Assembly (NCBI GenBank): GCA_039654915.1
Contig: CM077593.1
Span: 37,604,501 to 37,668,500, forward strand
DNA from: Aquilaria yunnanensis
Lineage: Eukaryota > Streptophyta > Magnoliopsida > Malvales > Thymelaeaceae
DNA length: 64,000 bases
Direction: 5' to 3'
Both the position numbers and the translations under genes were made by a program. Under the pieces are notes generated by a model that was given only the letters and a program-made list of their open reading frames with translations, did not search any database and was not told the origin of the DNA. Positions within the stretch are counted from its first letter, which is position 1, and each line of letters opens with the position of its first letter. Shown piece by piece: positions 45,881 through 55,112 of this stretch.

Positions 45881-45889
45881 TATATATAC
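45881..45889 (+). promoter_or_regulatory. LTR TATA box of Tat-f
   Basis: TATATATAC, about 300 bp before the LTR end, preceded by CACACGTGTCATGATCTGAA (G-box-like CACGTG at 45848). Present in all Tat LTRs here, as TATATATA or TATAAATA. It would start the genomic RNA at roughly 45910. Confidence 0.7.
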
Positions 45890-46030
45890 AGGAAATAAAT
45901 ACTTGACAGGAGGTTGGCAGGCCGGATATACAGCTCCCACACTCTGAGAAAATACCAGGCGAGACTTTTCTGCCTTTCTCTTTGAGCTAGTGACTTTCTC
46001 CTTCTTCCGACCACCACTGACTTGGGCGTC

Positions 46031-46068
46031 GGAGGCTCCCCCCCCGGAAAAACACTCCGGGGGCCTCC
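46031..46068 (+). other. Conserved stem-loop in Tat LTR R/U5
   Basis: GGAGGC (46031-46036) pairs with GCCTCC (46063-46068), and CCCCGGA (46042-46048) with TCCGGGG (46056-46062), leaving a 7-nt AAAACAC loop and a C-rich bulge. Tat-d keeps the fold with different bases (39734-39770: GGAGG/CCTCC, CCCCGG/CCGGGG), and Tat-b keeps a weaker version (5493-5526). It sits between the LTR TATA box and the Gag ATG, so it would be in the RNA leader. Confidence 0.6.
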
Positions 46069-46192
46069 TAACCCTGTTTACCAGCTTTTCAGGTACTCTC
46101 CTTGGGGCGATCCACCTTCCAGGCGTTCTTCCTCCTAGAAGTCTCCTCAACAGTCATCATGACTCACAACGATGAGGCCTTGGGCCATCATT

Positions 46193-46211
46193 TGGCGCCG
46201 TCTGTGGGAAC
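46193..46211 (+). other. Primer-binding site of Tat-f
   Basis: TGGCGCCGTCTGTGGGAAC, two bases after the LTR. In all copies it lies in frame with the LTR-borne Gag start and encodes LAPSVGT. Confidence 0.85.
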
Positions 46212-46359
46212 CCGCTCGCAGATTGCCGTCGTTGAGACTCGGCGTTCTAAGGACAAGGGACTCCCAAGGTCCTCGTCCGCGCCTGAGATATAACCGGCTG
46301 CTGAGCAGACACTCCCAGAGACTTCTACGCCCGAGGAGGACCGCCCTCTGGTAATCACC

Positions 46360-49300
46360 ATGAGCTTCTTGAGGGACTTTCAGCGCTCGGTCGTTGCTGA
46401 AATGACTCAGCAGATCGACCGAAGATGGCCACAGCAGTCACAGGCCCAGAAACCCTCCTCATCAACACGCCCTTGGGAGAGAAGCCCCAAGTCTACACAC
46501 CGCAGTTCAGAAAGTGGAGATCCTCGCGGAGAATCATCCACAGAAGATATAGCCCTCGGGAAACGGCCTGTGGGACAAACCGGGTCCAAGCGACCGAGAG
46601 TCTCACAGCGAAGCAGTTCGTCGCCCGAGGCGAGGGCCCTGACCCTTCCGCGCCGAACTCGCTCCCCGAAAAGGCGCCGTCGATCTCCCTCCCGCGAAAA
46701 TGGTCCTAGCGCCACTGCGCTTATGGAAAGGATATTGGCACGGCTGGACAGAGTGGAAAAGCAAGTGACCAGAAAACCCGTTTGGGACAGGCTGTCGGGG
46801 GCATTATGCGAAGATGGCTCCCCGTTTATTCGCACCGTCGTTGAGGCAGCTATGCCAGGCGACTTCAGAGTGCCTAGGCTGGAGATCTATGATGGCCGGA
46901 CTGATCCACAGGCCCATCTGATGAAGTACAGGCGGAGCATGATAATGCACGGAGCTGATGACGCTACCATGTGCAAATGCTTTGAAGTCACCCTCACGGG
47001 CCCAGCAACAGCATGGTACAATTCTTTGCCCCCAGGGACTATCACTGAGTTTCAGGAGTTGTCCGCAGCCTTTACCCAGCAGTTCATTGGGAGCAGGCCG
47101 ACGGCCAAAATGCCTGTACAGATGTTCGACATAGAGCAGAGAAATGGAGAGACGATCCGAGACTATGTCGAACGATTCAACAAGGAAGCACTCAGCGTCC
47201 CGGACTTCCGGCCCGAAATCCGCATCCTCGCTATGACACGGGGCCTTCGGCGTGACTCACAGCTGTTCTACGAGTTCTCAAAGGACCCCCCGGAGACCCT
47301 CGGAGAATTTTACCGAAGGGCAGAGCAGCACATGACAGCCGAGGAATTGAGGATGGCGGGGCCGAAGTCTGATCATCACCGCGCCGAAGGGTCCAGCCAG
47401 CAAGCTCGGCATCTTTCTGAACATACAGGTCGACCACGGCGAATGCGAGGAAAGAAACCTCAAAGTTTCACACCCTTGAGCACGACACGGACCAACATTC
47501 TCATGGCGCTGGAAAGGCAAGGGACGCAGATTCGGCGGCCAAAGGCCATGGCCGCCGATAATAAGAAGAATGCCAAGAAGTTCTGCCAGTTTCATCGCGA
47601 CCACGGTCATGACACCGAAGACTGCTTCCAGCTGAAGAAGTACATAGAGTCGCTGATCAAACAGGGCCAACTTCGCAAGTACCTGCGGATGCCCTCCCCA
47701 AAAGGCAGAAAAGAGGAGGAAGAGAGGGCCGAAAACGAGGACTATGACTCCGACAGGCGGAGAAACAGAAGTCCAAAAAGGCGCCTTCCACCTCCAGTAG
47801 GGGTCATCCAAGCCATCACCACGGGGCTCCCATCCTCGGAAAGAAAGCGGAAGGCCAGAGAAATTGCGGTTATGGAGTATCAAAGTCCATCAAAGAAATT
47901 GGCTCGCAAAGATGGCTCCACTGTCGTCTTCCCCCACGACGACCCGCTGCTGATAATGGCGAGAATAGGGAACTGGGACGTCAAGAGAGTGTTGCTTGAT
48001 GATGGCTCAAATGCTGACGTCCTATTCTCGCACTTACTGCCGAGCTTGGGCATCTCCAGCAGCGAGCTGAAACCTGTCACCACGCCCACCTTCGGCGTTG
48101 GGCCATCCGAACTACCCGTCCTCGGATGGATCGACCTCCCTTTGATGATGAAAGGAACTTCGGTAGACGGAGCAGCTGAGTTGTACGCGTCCACAATGGC
48201 AAGATTCATCGTCATGGACGTCCCATCTTCGTACAACGCCATCCTTGGAAGGCAGACTCAGGGAAACCTGCACATTCGCCCCGATGTGAAGTACTTGACT
48301 GTCACATTCGCCACCAAGGATGGAGATGCAGAGGTCTTCATCGACCAAGCCGAGGTAAGAAAGGTGTTTGTAAAAACACGAAAGGCTCCGGCAAACAGCT
48401 CTACACAAACGGTGGAGGCAAAGGCGCAGGAGAAAGGCAAAAAAGGAGATCCCGCAGAAGCAGAAACGGAAGCAGTAGATCTTGTCCCAGGACAATCTAC
48501 CCGAATAGGGAAGAGCTTGGCCAAAGGTGATAAGGAAAATCTTGTATCCTTTCTGCTAAAAAATAAAGATCTATTTGCCTACTCGCCGAAAGACATGCCA
48601 AGAGTGAACCCTGGCATAATACAGCACAGCCTCAAAGTAAGCCCGGAAGCAAAACCTATCAGGCAAAAGAAACGAAGCATCTCAGCCCACAAAAGCAACT
48701 TCGTGAAAACCGAAGTCCAGCGCCTATTGGATGCTGAAGTTATCAGGGAGGTAAAATACCCCGAATGGTTAAGCAACGTGGTCATTGCCACAAAAGAAGG
48801 TAGCAGCAAACTCCGGATGTGCATTGATTTCAGAAACTTGAACGATGCTTGCCCGAAGGACTCATTTCCCCTCCCGCCAATAGATCAACTGGTAGATTCA
48901 ACGGCCGAATACGGGCTCCTGAGCTTCCTAGATGCCTTCAGCGGCTACCATCAGATAAAGATGGACCCCGAAGATGAAGAGAAAACTGCCTTCATCACCG
49001 AGGGAGGAACGTACTGCTATATCAGAATGCCCTTCGGGCTGAAAAATGCAGGAGCCACCTACCAGAGACTGATGAACAAGGTCTTTAAAGACCAAATGGG
49101 GAGAAACATGGAAGTATATGTTGATGATATGATAGTAAAAAGCAAGCTGCCCGGCTACCACGTTGCAGATTTGGAGGAAACCTTCCAAAAGTTCAGAGCC
49201 TTCGGGATTCGCCTTAACCCCGAGAAGTGTATCTTCGGGGTGACGTCGGGAAAATTTCTTGGGTACATGGTATCCGAAAGAGGCATCGACGCCAATCCTG

Positions 49301-51336
49301 AGAAGATTAAGGCTCTGCTTGAGTTCCGAACTCCTGCCACAGTTAAAGACGTGCAGAGACTAACCGGAAGAATAACCTCTCTGAGCAGGTTTATTTCCAG
49401 GTACGGAGATAGGTGTAGACCTTTCCTCAAAGTCCTCACAAAGGCAGCAAAGATGGAAGGCGACCTCGGAAGAAACAATCATCCCTGGGATGAAGATTGC
49501 CAAAAGGCCTGGGAAGAACTCAAAGTCTACCTGGCCAGCCTGCCGACTCTGCGACAACCTCGGGTGGGAGAACCCCTCGTACTGTACCTCGCCGTCACAG
49601 AAAAGGCCGTGAGCTCGGTCCTGATAAAAGAAGAAGGGCCGAAACAATGGCCGGTCTACTACGTCAGCAAGTCCCTACATGGCACCGAAGTCAGGTACCC
49701 TTTGCTTCAAAAAGCTATATACGCCTTGGTGCTTGCAAGAAGAAGACTGCGACCATATTTCCAGGCTCACCCCATCATCGTCCGAAGTAGTCTACCACTA
49801 CGGGATGTTATGAAGAGAGTTGATCATTCGGGAAGGTTCTCCAAGTGGTGCATAGAGCTTGGCGAACACGAAATCACGTATGAGCCTCGGAAGGCCATAA
49901 AAGCCCAAGCATTGGCAGATTTTATCGCCGAAATACCCACCACTGAGGAGAACCACTCAGATCCGAAAGAAGGTGAGCCAGAATGGACCTTGCATGTTGA
50001 CAGAGCCTCGGGGTCCGAACACCAGGGAGCTGGAATAGTTATCAGAGGACCCGAAGGCCTAGAGGTGATGAAGGCTATCAAGTTCAGCTTCAACGTCACC
50101 AACAATGTGGCTGAGTATGAAGCCCTCATAGCGGGATTACGCTTGGCCAGAAAGATTGGCGTGAGAAACTTAAGGGCTCACAGCGATTCCCAGCTGGTAG
50201 TTCGGCAGACGGCAGGAGATTATGGGGCGAAGGACCCAATCTTGGCAAAATACCACGAGCTGGTAACAAAACTCATCCAAGAGTTTGACGCCGTGCGGAT
50301 CGAAAATGTACCCCGGCGGAATAACACTGAGGCAGATTGCTTAGCGAAGTCCAAAACATACACCGAGGTGCTAGACCATCCAAGCATCTCCGTGCTAAGC
50401 GTAACGACCTCGGGAATGGGGTGGAAGGACCCCATAAAGAGATACCTCGCAGAGAATGAGCTTCCCGAAGACGCCGGCAATGCTGCAAGACTGCGAAGAC
50501 GCGCCGGAAGATTCTTCCTGATTGGTGAAGAGTTATATCGGCAAGGATATGCAAATCCGCTGCAGAGATGTGTGGGCGAAGAGGATACTGAGATGGTCCT
50601 CGAAGAAGTCCACGAAGGCATGTGCGGCTCGCACATCGGAACTGATGCCCTTGCAGCAGTGATACTCCACCAAGGATACTTCTGGCCTACCCTGAGAAAG
50701 GACGCAAGGCAGTTCGTCCAGAAGTGCGGTAGTTGCCAGAGACATGCAAAAATCCAGAGGATACCCTCGGAAATGGTAACGTCGGCAGACTATCCTTGGC
50801 CCTTCGCAGTCTGGGGTATAGACCTCATTGGGCCACTCCCCACAGCGCCCGGAGGCGTGAAATTCTGCGTGGTAGCAGTGGACTATTTCTCAAAGTGGGT
50901 AGAGGCAGAACCACTAGCAACTATCTCGGCAAAAGAAGTGCAGAAGTTCGTATGGAAAAATATCGTATGCAGATTTGGCATACCGAGGGTACTAGTAGCT
51001 GATAATGGATCCCAGTTCATAGACAAAGGATTCCAGGAATTCATCAGCGACCTCGGAATAAAGATACACTTCGCCCCAGTAGCTCACCCCCAAAGCAATG
51101 GGCAGGTGGAAGTATCAAACAGGACCATAAAAGATGGCCTGAAAAAGAGACTTGGGGAAGCCAAAGGGAAATGGCCAGGAGAACTCCAAAGTGTATTGTG
51201 GAGCTACCGAACGACGCCACGAAGAGCCACAGGGGAAACTCCCTTCTCACTCATCTTCGGAACAGAGGCCATTATCCCAATAGAGATAGTTCAGCCTTCA
51301 ATACGGGTGCAAGTATTTGATGAAAGGCGGAAATGA
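46360..51336 (+). CDS. gag-pol: Tat-f Gag-Pol polyprotein (1658 codons)
   Basis: One open frame covering all catalytic domains. Approximate residues: Gag core 165-320; zinc knuckle CQFHRDHGHDTEDC at 408; protease DDGS at 548; RT 780-960 with CIDFRNLNDACPKD and YVDDM at 919; RNase H 1040-1190; archaeal-type RNase H 1208-1330 (HVDRASG, AEYEAL, HSDSQLVV, ADCLAK); integrase zinc finger 1414-1467, then catalytic Asp in WGIDLIGP, Asp in VADNGSQF and Glu in NGQVEVS. The real start is probably the LTR ATG at 46159, but that frame has TAA at 46291 (CAA in Tat-e), so here translation must begin at 46360 or not at all. The G to R change beside the first archaeal RNase H Asp may weaken it. The frame ends early at 51336 through an extra A in a run near 51323. 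Confidence 0.93.
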   Translation: MSFLRDFQRSVVAEMTQQIDRRWPQQSQAQKPSSSTRPWERSPKSTHRSSESGDPRGESSTEDIALGKRPVGQTGSKRPRVSQRSSSSPEARALTLPRRTRSPKRRRRSPSRENGPSATALMERILARLDRVEKQVTRKPVWDRLSGALCEDGSPFIRTVVEAAMPGDFRVPRLEIYDGRTDPQAHLMKYRRSMIMHGADDATMCKCFEVTLTGPATAWYNSLPPGTITEFQELSAAFTQQFIGSRPTAKMPVQMFDIEQRNGETIRDYVERFNKEALSVPDFRPEIRILAMTRGLRRDSQLFYEFSKDPPETLGEFYRRAEQHMTAEELRMAGPKSDHHRAEGSSQQARHLSEHTGRPRRMRGKKPQSFTPLSTTRTNILMALERQGTQIRRPKAMAADNKKNAKKFCQFHRDHGHDTEDCFQLKKYIESLIKQGQLRKYLRMPSPKGRKEEEERAENEDYDSDRRRNRSPKRRLPPPVGVIQAITTGLPSSERKRKAREIAVMEYQSPSKKLARKDGSTVVFPHDDPLLIMARIGNWDVKRVLLDDGSNADVLFSHLLPSLGISSSELKPVTTPTFGVGPSELPVLGWIDLPLMMKGTSVDGAAELYASTMARFIVMDVPSSYNAILGRQTQGNLHIRPDVKYLTVTFATKDGDAEVFIDQAEVRKVFVKTRKAPANSSTQTVEAKAQEKGKKGDPAEAETEAVDLVPGQSTRIGKSLAKGDKENLVSFLLKNKDLFAYSPKDMPRVNPGIIQHSLKVSPEAKPIRQKKRSISAHKSNFVKTEVQRLLDAEVIREVKYPEWLSNVVIATKEGSSKLRMCIDFRNLNDACPKDSFPLPPIDQLVDSTAEYGLLSFLDAFSGYHQIKMDPEDEEKTAFITEGGTYCYIRMPFGLKNAGATYQRLMNKVFKDQMGRNMEVYVDDMIVKSKLPGYHVADLEETFQKFRAFGIRLNPEKCIFGVTSGKFLGYMVSERGIDANPEKIKALLEFRTPATVKDVQRLTGRITSLSRFISRYGDRCRPFLKVLTKAAKMEGDLGRNNHPWDEDCQKAWEELKVYLASLPTLRQPRVGEPLVLYLAVTEKAVSSVLIKEEGPKQWPVYYVSKSLHGTEVRYPLLQKAIYALVLARRRLRPYFQAHPIIVRSSLPLRDVMKRVDHSGRFSKWCIELGEHEITYEPRKAIKAQALADFIAEIPTTEENHSDPKEGEPEWTLHVDRASGSEHQGAGIVIRGPEGLEVMKAIKFSFNVTNNVAEYEALIAGLRLARKIGVRNLRAHSDSQLVVRQTAGDYGAKDPILAKYHELVTKLIQEFDAVRIENVPRRNNTEADCLAKSKTYTEVLDHPSISVLSVTTSGMGWKDPIKRYLAENELPEDAGNAARLRRRAGRFFLIGEELYRQGYANPLQRCVGEEDTEMVLEEVHEGMCGSHIGTDALAAVILHQGYFWPTLRKDARQFVQKCGSCQRHAKIQRIPSEMVTSADYPWPFAVWGIDLIGPLPTAPGGVKFCVVAVDYFSKWVEAEPLATISAKEVQKFVWKNIVCRFGIPRVLVADNGSQFIDKGFQEFISDLGIKIHFAPVAHPQSNGQVEVSNRTIKDGLKKRLGEAKGKWPGELQSVLWSYRTTPRRATGETPFSLIFGTEAIIPIEIVQPSIRVQVFDERRK

Positions 51337-51658
51337 CCTCGGTCTGAGAACTAAGCTCGACCTTGTGGCCGAACACAGAGAAATAGCCGAGCTGAGAAGA
51401 AAAGCTTTCCAGCAAAGAGTGGCCGCGGCTATCAACTTAAAAGCCAGGCCAAAAAAAATAAAAAAAGGAGACCTCGTTCTCCGAAAGGCCGACTTTGCAC
51501 CCCGAAGGCCATCTCACGGAGTACTTCGCGCAAATTGGGAAGGACCTTATCTGGTTCTCGCCGAAGTACGAAAAGGCGTGTACAAGCTTGGCGACGCCGA
51601 AGGCGTAGAATTGAAAAACACTTGGCATTCAGACGCCCTGAAAAAATTCTACGCCTAA
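51317..51658 (+). pseudogene. pol: Tat-f integrase C-terminus, frameshifted
   Basis: Continues the integrase in the +1 frame: GGNDLGLRTKLDLVAEHRE, then KKGDLVLRK, the GPYLV motif of the integrase C-terminal domain (WEGPYLVLAEV), and the end HSDALKKFYA at 51658. Tat-e and Tat-d lack the extra A, so this is a private 1-bp insertion in Tat-f. About 110 residues are lost from the polyprotein. Confidence 0.85.
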
Positions 51659-51814
51659 GGTTGAGCGGAAGAAATATATTGTACAAGAAATATTCTAAGT
51701 ACAGAATGGTCTAGAGAAGAATGGTCTTGAGAAAAATTTTCAAGTATACCAAATTGTCCAAGACAGATTTCCGCGAAGGTGCTCGCCACGAAAAAAGCGG
51801 TTGTGACTTCCCGA

Positions 51815-52400
51815 AGTCCCTTGAGCCACTATGCTCGGGAAAAATGGGAAACAAGAATCTTGCAAAGGTACTCGGCATAATCAGTGCAGAGAAAATTTTT
51901 CGAACACCCTTGAGCCACTATGCTCGGGAAAAATGGGAAACAAGAATCTTGCAAAGGTACTCGGCATAATCAGTGCAGAGAAAATTTTCCGAACACCCTT
52001 GAGCGAACATGCTCGGGAGAAAGGGAAAGCAAGAATCTCGCAAAAGTACACGCCAAAACAAAAGCAGAGGTAATTTCCGAACACCCTTGAGCGAACGTGC
52101 TCGGGAAAAAGGGAATGAGCAATCTCGTGAAAATTTTCCTAAGTCCCTTGAGCAAATATGCTCGGGACAATAGGAAGACAGAAAAATTTGGCTGAAGGTT
52201 TTCCGAAGGCCCTTGAGCGAACATGTTCGGGATAAAAGGAAACAAAAAGCCTGCAAAAGACTTAGCCAAATTTTTAAAAACTTTCCAGAAAGTCTCTTGA
52301 GCGAGCACGCTCGGGACAAAGGAAGGTAAAAAGTTTCTTTGGTTGCAGGTTTTCCGAAAGTCTCTTGAAGCAAACGTGTTCGGGACAGTGGAAATGAAGA
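51815..52400 (+). repeat. Hairpin repeat array of Tat-f (8 units)
   Basis: Eight units of CTTGAGCGAACATGCTCGGGA type at about 51819, 51909, 51999, 52087, 52147, 52211, 52297 and 52364. Two neighbouring units (51819-51990) are almost identical over about 90 bp, a recent unit duplication not present in Tat-e. The last unit has an extra base in the first arm. It lies between the pol stop and the aORF 3' end. Confidence 0.82.
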
Positions 52401-52518
52401 AACTTGCAAGAAAGGACTTAGCCGAAAAGATTGTTCATTTAGAGCAAACGCTGCCCTACAAAAGAAGTGTCCAAAGAAGGAGCACGAAGGAGAAAAATAA
52501 GAGGAGCCCTAAAACAAA

Positions 52519-54817
52519 CTAGGGAGAGCCGGGCGGACGAAGACCAGGAAGCTTCAGATGCTCGACCCTAGACCACTGCCACCGAGGTCCCTCAGGAATA
52601 TTTAGGCCCTCCAGAAAAGAGAGGTCCAAATCTGGGAACCTCTGCAGCACCTGGTGCCGAGCGAGGCAGAAGCCGTCCTGAAAGGCGACCTTGGCCATGT
52701 CATCAGAAGTACATTTTTGAATGCCAAGGACATTGACCTCGTCCCTCAGCTCAGCAACCTCCTCTTCGAGCTCGCTTATCCCCAGCGTCTCTCCGGACTC
52801 CTTCTTCAGAGCCTCGACCTCGGCTTGAAGAGCAGTGTTCTCGTCCGTCAACCTCGACGCAAGACTGTCGGAAACAGCCTTGTCCTTGACAAGATCTTCG
52901 TTGGCGGCGAGCAGCCCCTTTACTTCTTTTCTTCGAGAACTCCTCCCGAACGGCAGCAAGTTGCTGAGAACAATCCGCTGTCAGCTGCTGGTTGCTGGCG
53001 ATTACCTTCGCAAGCGAAGCCTTCGCTTCACTGAGTTCCCGCGAAGTTGCATCCTTGGAGGCAGCCTGTCTGGCCACCCGAACTCGGAGATAACCAGCGT
53101 ACTCCAGCAGCTACGGCAAGGCAAAAGTCCAGGTTAGTACAAGTCTAAACACTTAGAAAATTGAGGAAAAAAGTGTAAAGACTATACCTGAGCAGCATGC
53201 TCGGTGACTTTTGCGGCGAGGGTATTATCCCCCGGGTGAGCCGCCGCAATGGCCCGGAAGGAGGCGTCAGTGGTCATCCCCTTCCAAATCTCTTTGGTCA
53301 TCTTCGGACAATCGTCGGAGAACAAATTCATATCCTCCGTGATTGTCCAAAAGGGCTCCAAGGGGATCTTCCCCTCAGGGATTGTGGCATCGCGCAGGGC
53401 CCGTTTCCTCTCATGAATGGCCCTCCAGCCAGCAGTAAGAGGCTCCCCTGAAAGTGAGAAGGAAGTTAGGAGCAGAAGAAAAATTCGTGAAAGGAAAAGG
53501 AGCTGAACTTCGCCTAAAGGCATACCTGGAGGAACCTCGGAGACAGTGTCCTCGGGATCCTCGGGCCCCTCGGAAGAAAGACCCTTACCCTTCTGCCGGT
53601 ACCGCTCCTCGGCGGTGGGTACTTCTACCACTACAGTGTTTCTAGGGGCCTCGAGGTCGGGAGGAGGCACCTCGGCGGAAGTAGCGGGGACCTCGGCCGG
53701 TGGAATTTCAACAAGACCAGCGTCTTCGCCAGCTTCTTCTTCCAAAAGCTCTGGCTGAGAAGGCTGGAGAGCCTTCCTAGCTCGCTTCGCCGAGGGTCCC
53801 GCCCCTGTCGTCTTCCTTCTTCGGGAAGCCGCCTTCTTTGTCTGCTCCCCCTTCTCCACTTGGCCAGAAAAGAGGGCCTTGTAATAAGCGGCAGCCCCAT
53901 CGCCCATCTCTGAAAAAGAGAAGAAATATCAGCGTAAGTCCGAGGAAAAAGTATAAAGGGATGGAAGATTACTCACTTTCGGCAAAAGTTTCGAAAGAAG
54001 TCTCCCCCTTAAGGAGCTTGACCAGCCAGGAGTCCTTCCCGGCAATGGCGGGAGCGGGCATATTGAGGTCAGTCACGTGCTCCTTAACCACTTTCAGCTC
54101 CCGAAGGACTTCTTCGGTCATCAACCTCCAGTTGATAGGAAAGGGGTAAAGAGCACGAGGAGAGACCTCGGGAGCCCAGTCAGCGACTGCCCGAATGCGG
54201 GCGTCGAAATTCGCGAACACGGAAGCCAACGGTGGGGTCAGCAGCATCCTCGGATCAACGACGTCTGCGTTCAGCACTCCCTGAGCCCACCTGGTCGGGA
54301 CATCAGACCAGTTCTTATCCACCTTGAGGAAAAAGAACTTAGGCTGCCACCCCCGCCAGCTATCCTTCGTGTCGAAGGTGAAGGTGAATTTTTTGCTCCC
54401 GGATCCCCGAGGCAGCAGGAAATAGAAGCCACCCTTCGGGACCACATAGAGCTTGTAGTACTGCATGAAAATGATGAAGTGGGGCTCTATCCCGAACACG
54501 CCACACATGCAGAGGTAGGCATTAAAATAGCAGTACGCGTTCGGGGGAAGCTGGTTCACAGCAATGCCATGGAATTGGCAGAACTCGCAAACCACCTTCG
54601 GGGGAGGATACAGAAGACCGGCCTTCAGTTGGGCTCGGAAGACGGTAACCTCGTCGCCACGGTTTGAAAAAGCAAAATGGCTAGAACGAGGCAGTCTGGT
54701 CACAGCGTAAGACGGAAGAAAGAATTTTTTCTTCCACCTCTCTAGTTTTTCGGGGGTGGTACAGCAAGGATGGGCCAGAAGAGGTTTCCAGCTCCCGGGA
54801 ACAGGCATCGCAGACAT
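52519..54817 (-). pseudogene. aORF of Tat-f: four-exon antisense gene, exon 4 frameshifted
   Basis: Minus-strand gene convergent with gag-pol. Exons 54817-53977 (841 nt), 53909-53526 (384), 53447-53188 (260) and 53110-52519 (592). Exons 1-3 have exactly the lengths of the Tat-e copy, and all introns are GT-AG (67, 78, 77 bp). Exon 1 is fully open: Transposase_28-like region with LERWKKKFFLPSYAV, CEFCQFHGIAVNQLPPN and DTKDSWRGWQPKFFFLK. Exon 2 has KKAASRRRK and AKRARK basic clusters. Exon 4 should form a coiled coil, but a 50-bp deletion near 52935 shifts the frame. The product is not a transposase in any demonstrable sense; no catalytic residues are recognisable. Confidence 0.82.
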
Positions 54818-55104
54818 GAAAAAGAGTTTGAGATGGAAAAGAAAATAGTTTCCAGAAAAAACTCAGAAGACGAGTTTGGAAAAAACAACAGTTTTCCAGA
54901 AAAACTCAGAAAAACAGAGGAATCAAGTACTCTGGAAATCAAAACCCACCAAAAGATTTGCCTGAGGACGCCGTCGTGAAAGTTGGTAGGAAAAAGCTCT
55001 GATTAAAGAAGCTCCGCCACAGAAAGCAAGATAAAACGCAAGAACAGAGCGCAGAGCAGAAAAAGAGCAGAAAAACAGTAAGTGGGACTTATGATGGAAT
55101 GGGC

Positions 55105-55112
55105 TATTTATA
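55105..55112 (-). promoter_or_regulatory. TATA box and upstream motifs of the Tat-f aORF
   Basis: Minus-strand TATAAATA, 288 bp from the ATG at 54817. Upstream (higher coordinates) there are ACGT cores at 55243-55248 (CACGTG, G-box), 55273, 55287 and 55326, CCAAT/ATTGG boxes near 55157, 55228 and 55317, and TTGAC (W-box core) at 55333. The cluster resembles an ordinary plant pol II promoter with stress-type elements; this is inferred from motifs only. Confidence 0.7.

Larger units (their letters stand above)
45324..46190 (+). repeat. 5' LTR of Tat-f (867 bp)
   Basis: TGATAGCC...GGCCATCA. Differences from the 3' LTR: seven substitutions and no gaps. Promoter TATATATA at 45881; AATAAA at 45894; stem-loop 46031-46068; U5 ATG at 46159. 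Confidence 0.96.

Noticed and set aside
45889..45900. AATAAA directly after the LTR TATA box as the poly(A) signal
   Set aside because: It is only about 10 bp from the TATA box and would lie before or at the transcript start; its function is unsupported.
47278..49647. Several minus-strand frames of 80-200 codons opposite Tat-f gag-pol, repeated opposite Tat-e
   Set aside because: They are shadows of a long GC-rich coding strand; they lack domains and change where the sense protein is conserved.
51815..52400. Regularly spaced palindromic repeats resembling a CRISPR array
   Set aside because: Units are imperfect, spacing varies, spacers are related to one another, and the array lies inside a plant retrotransposon.
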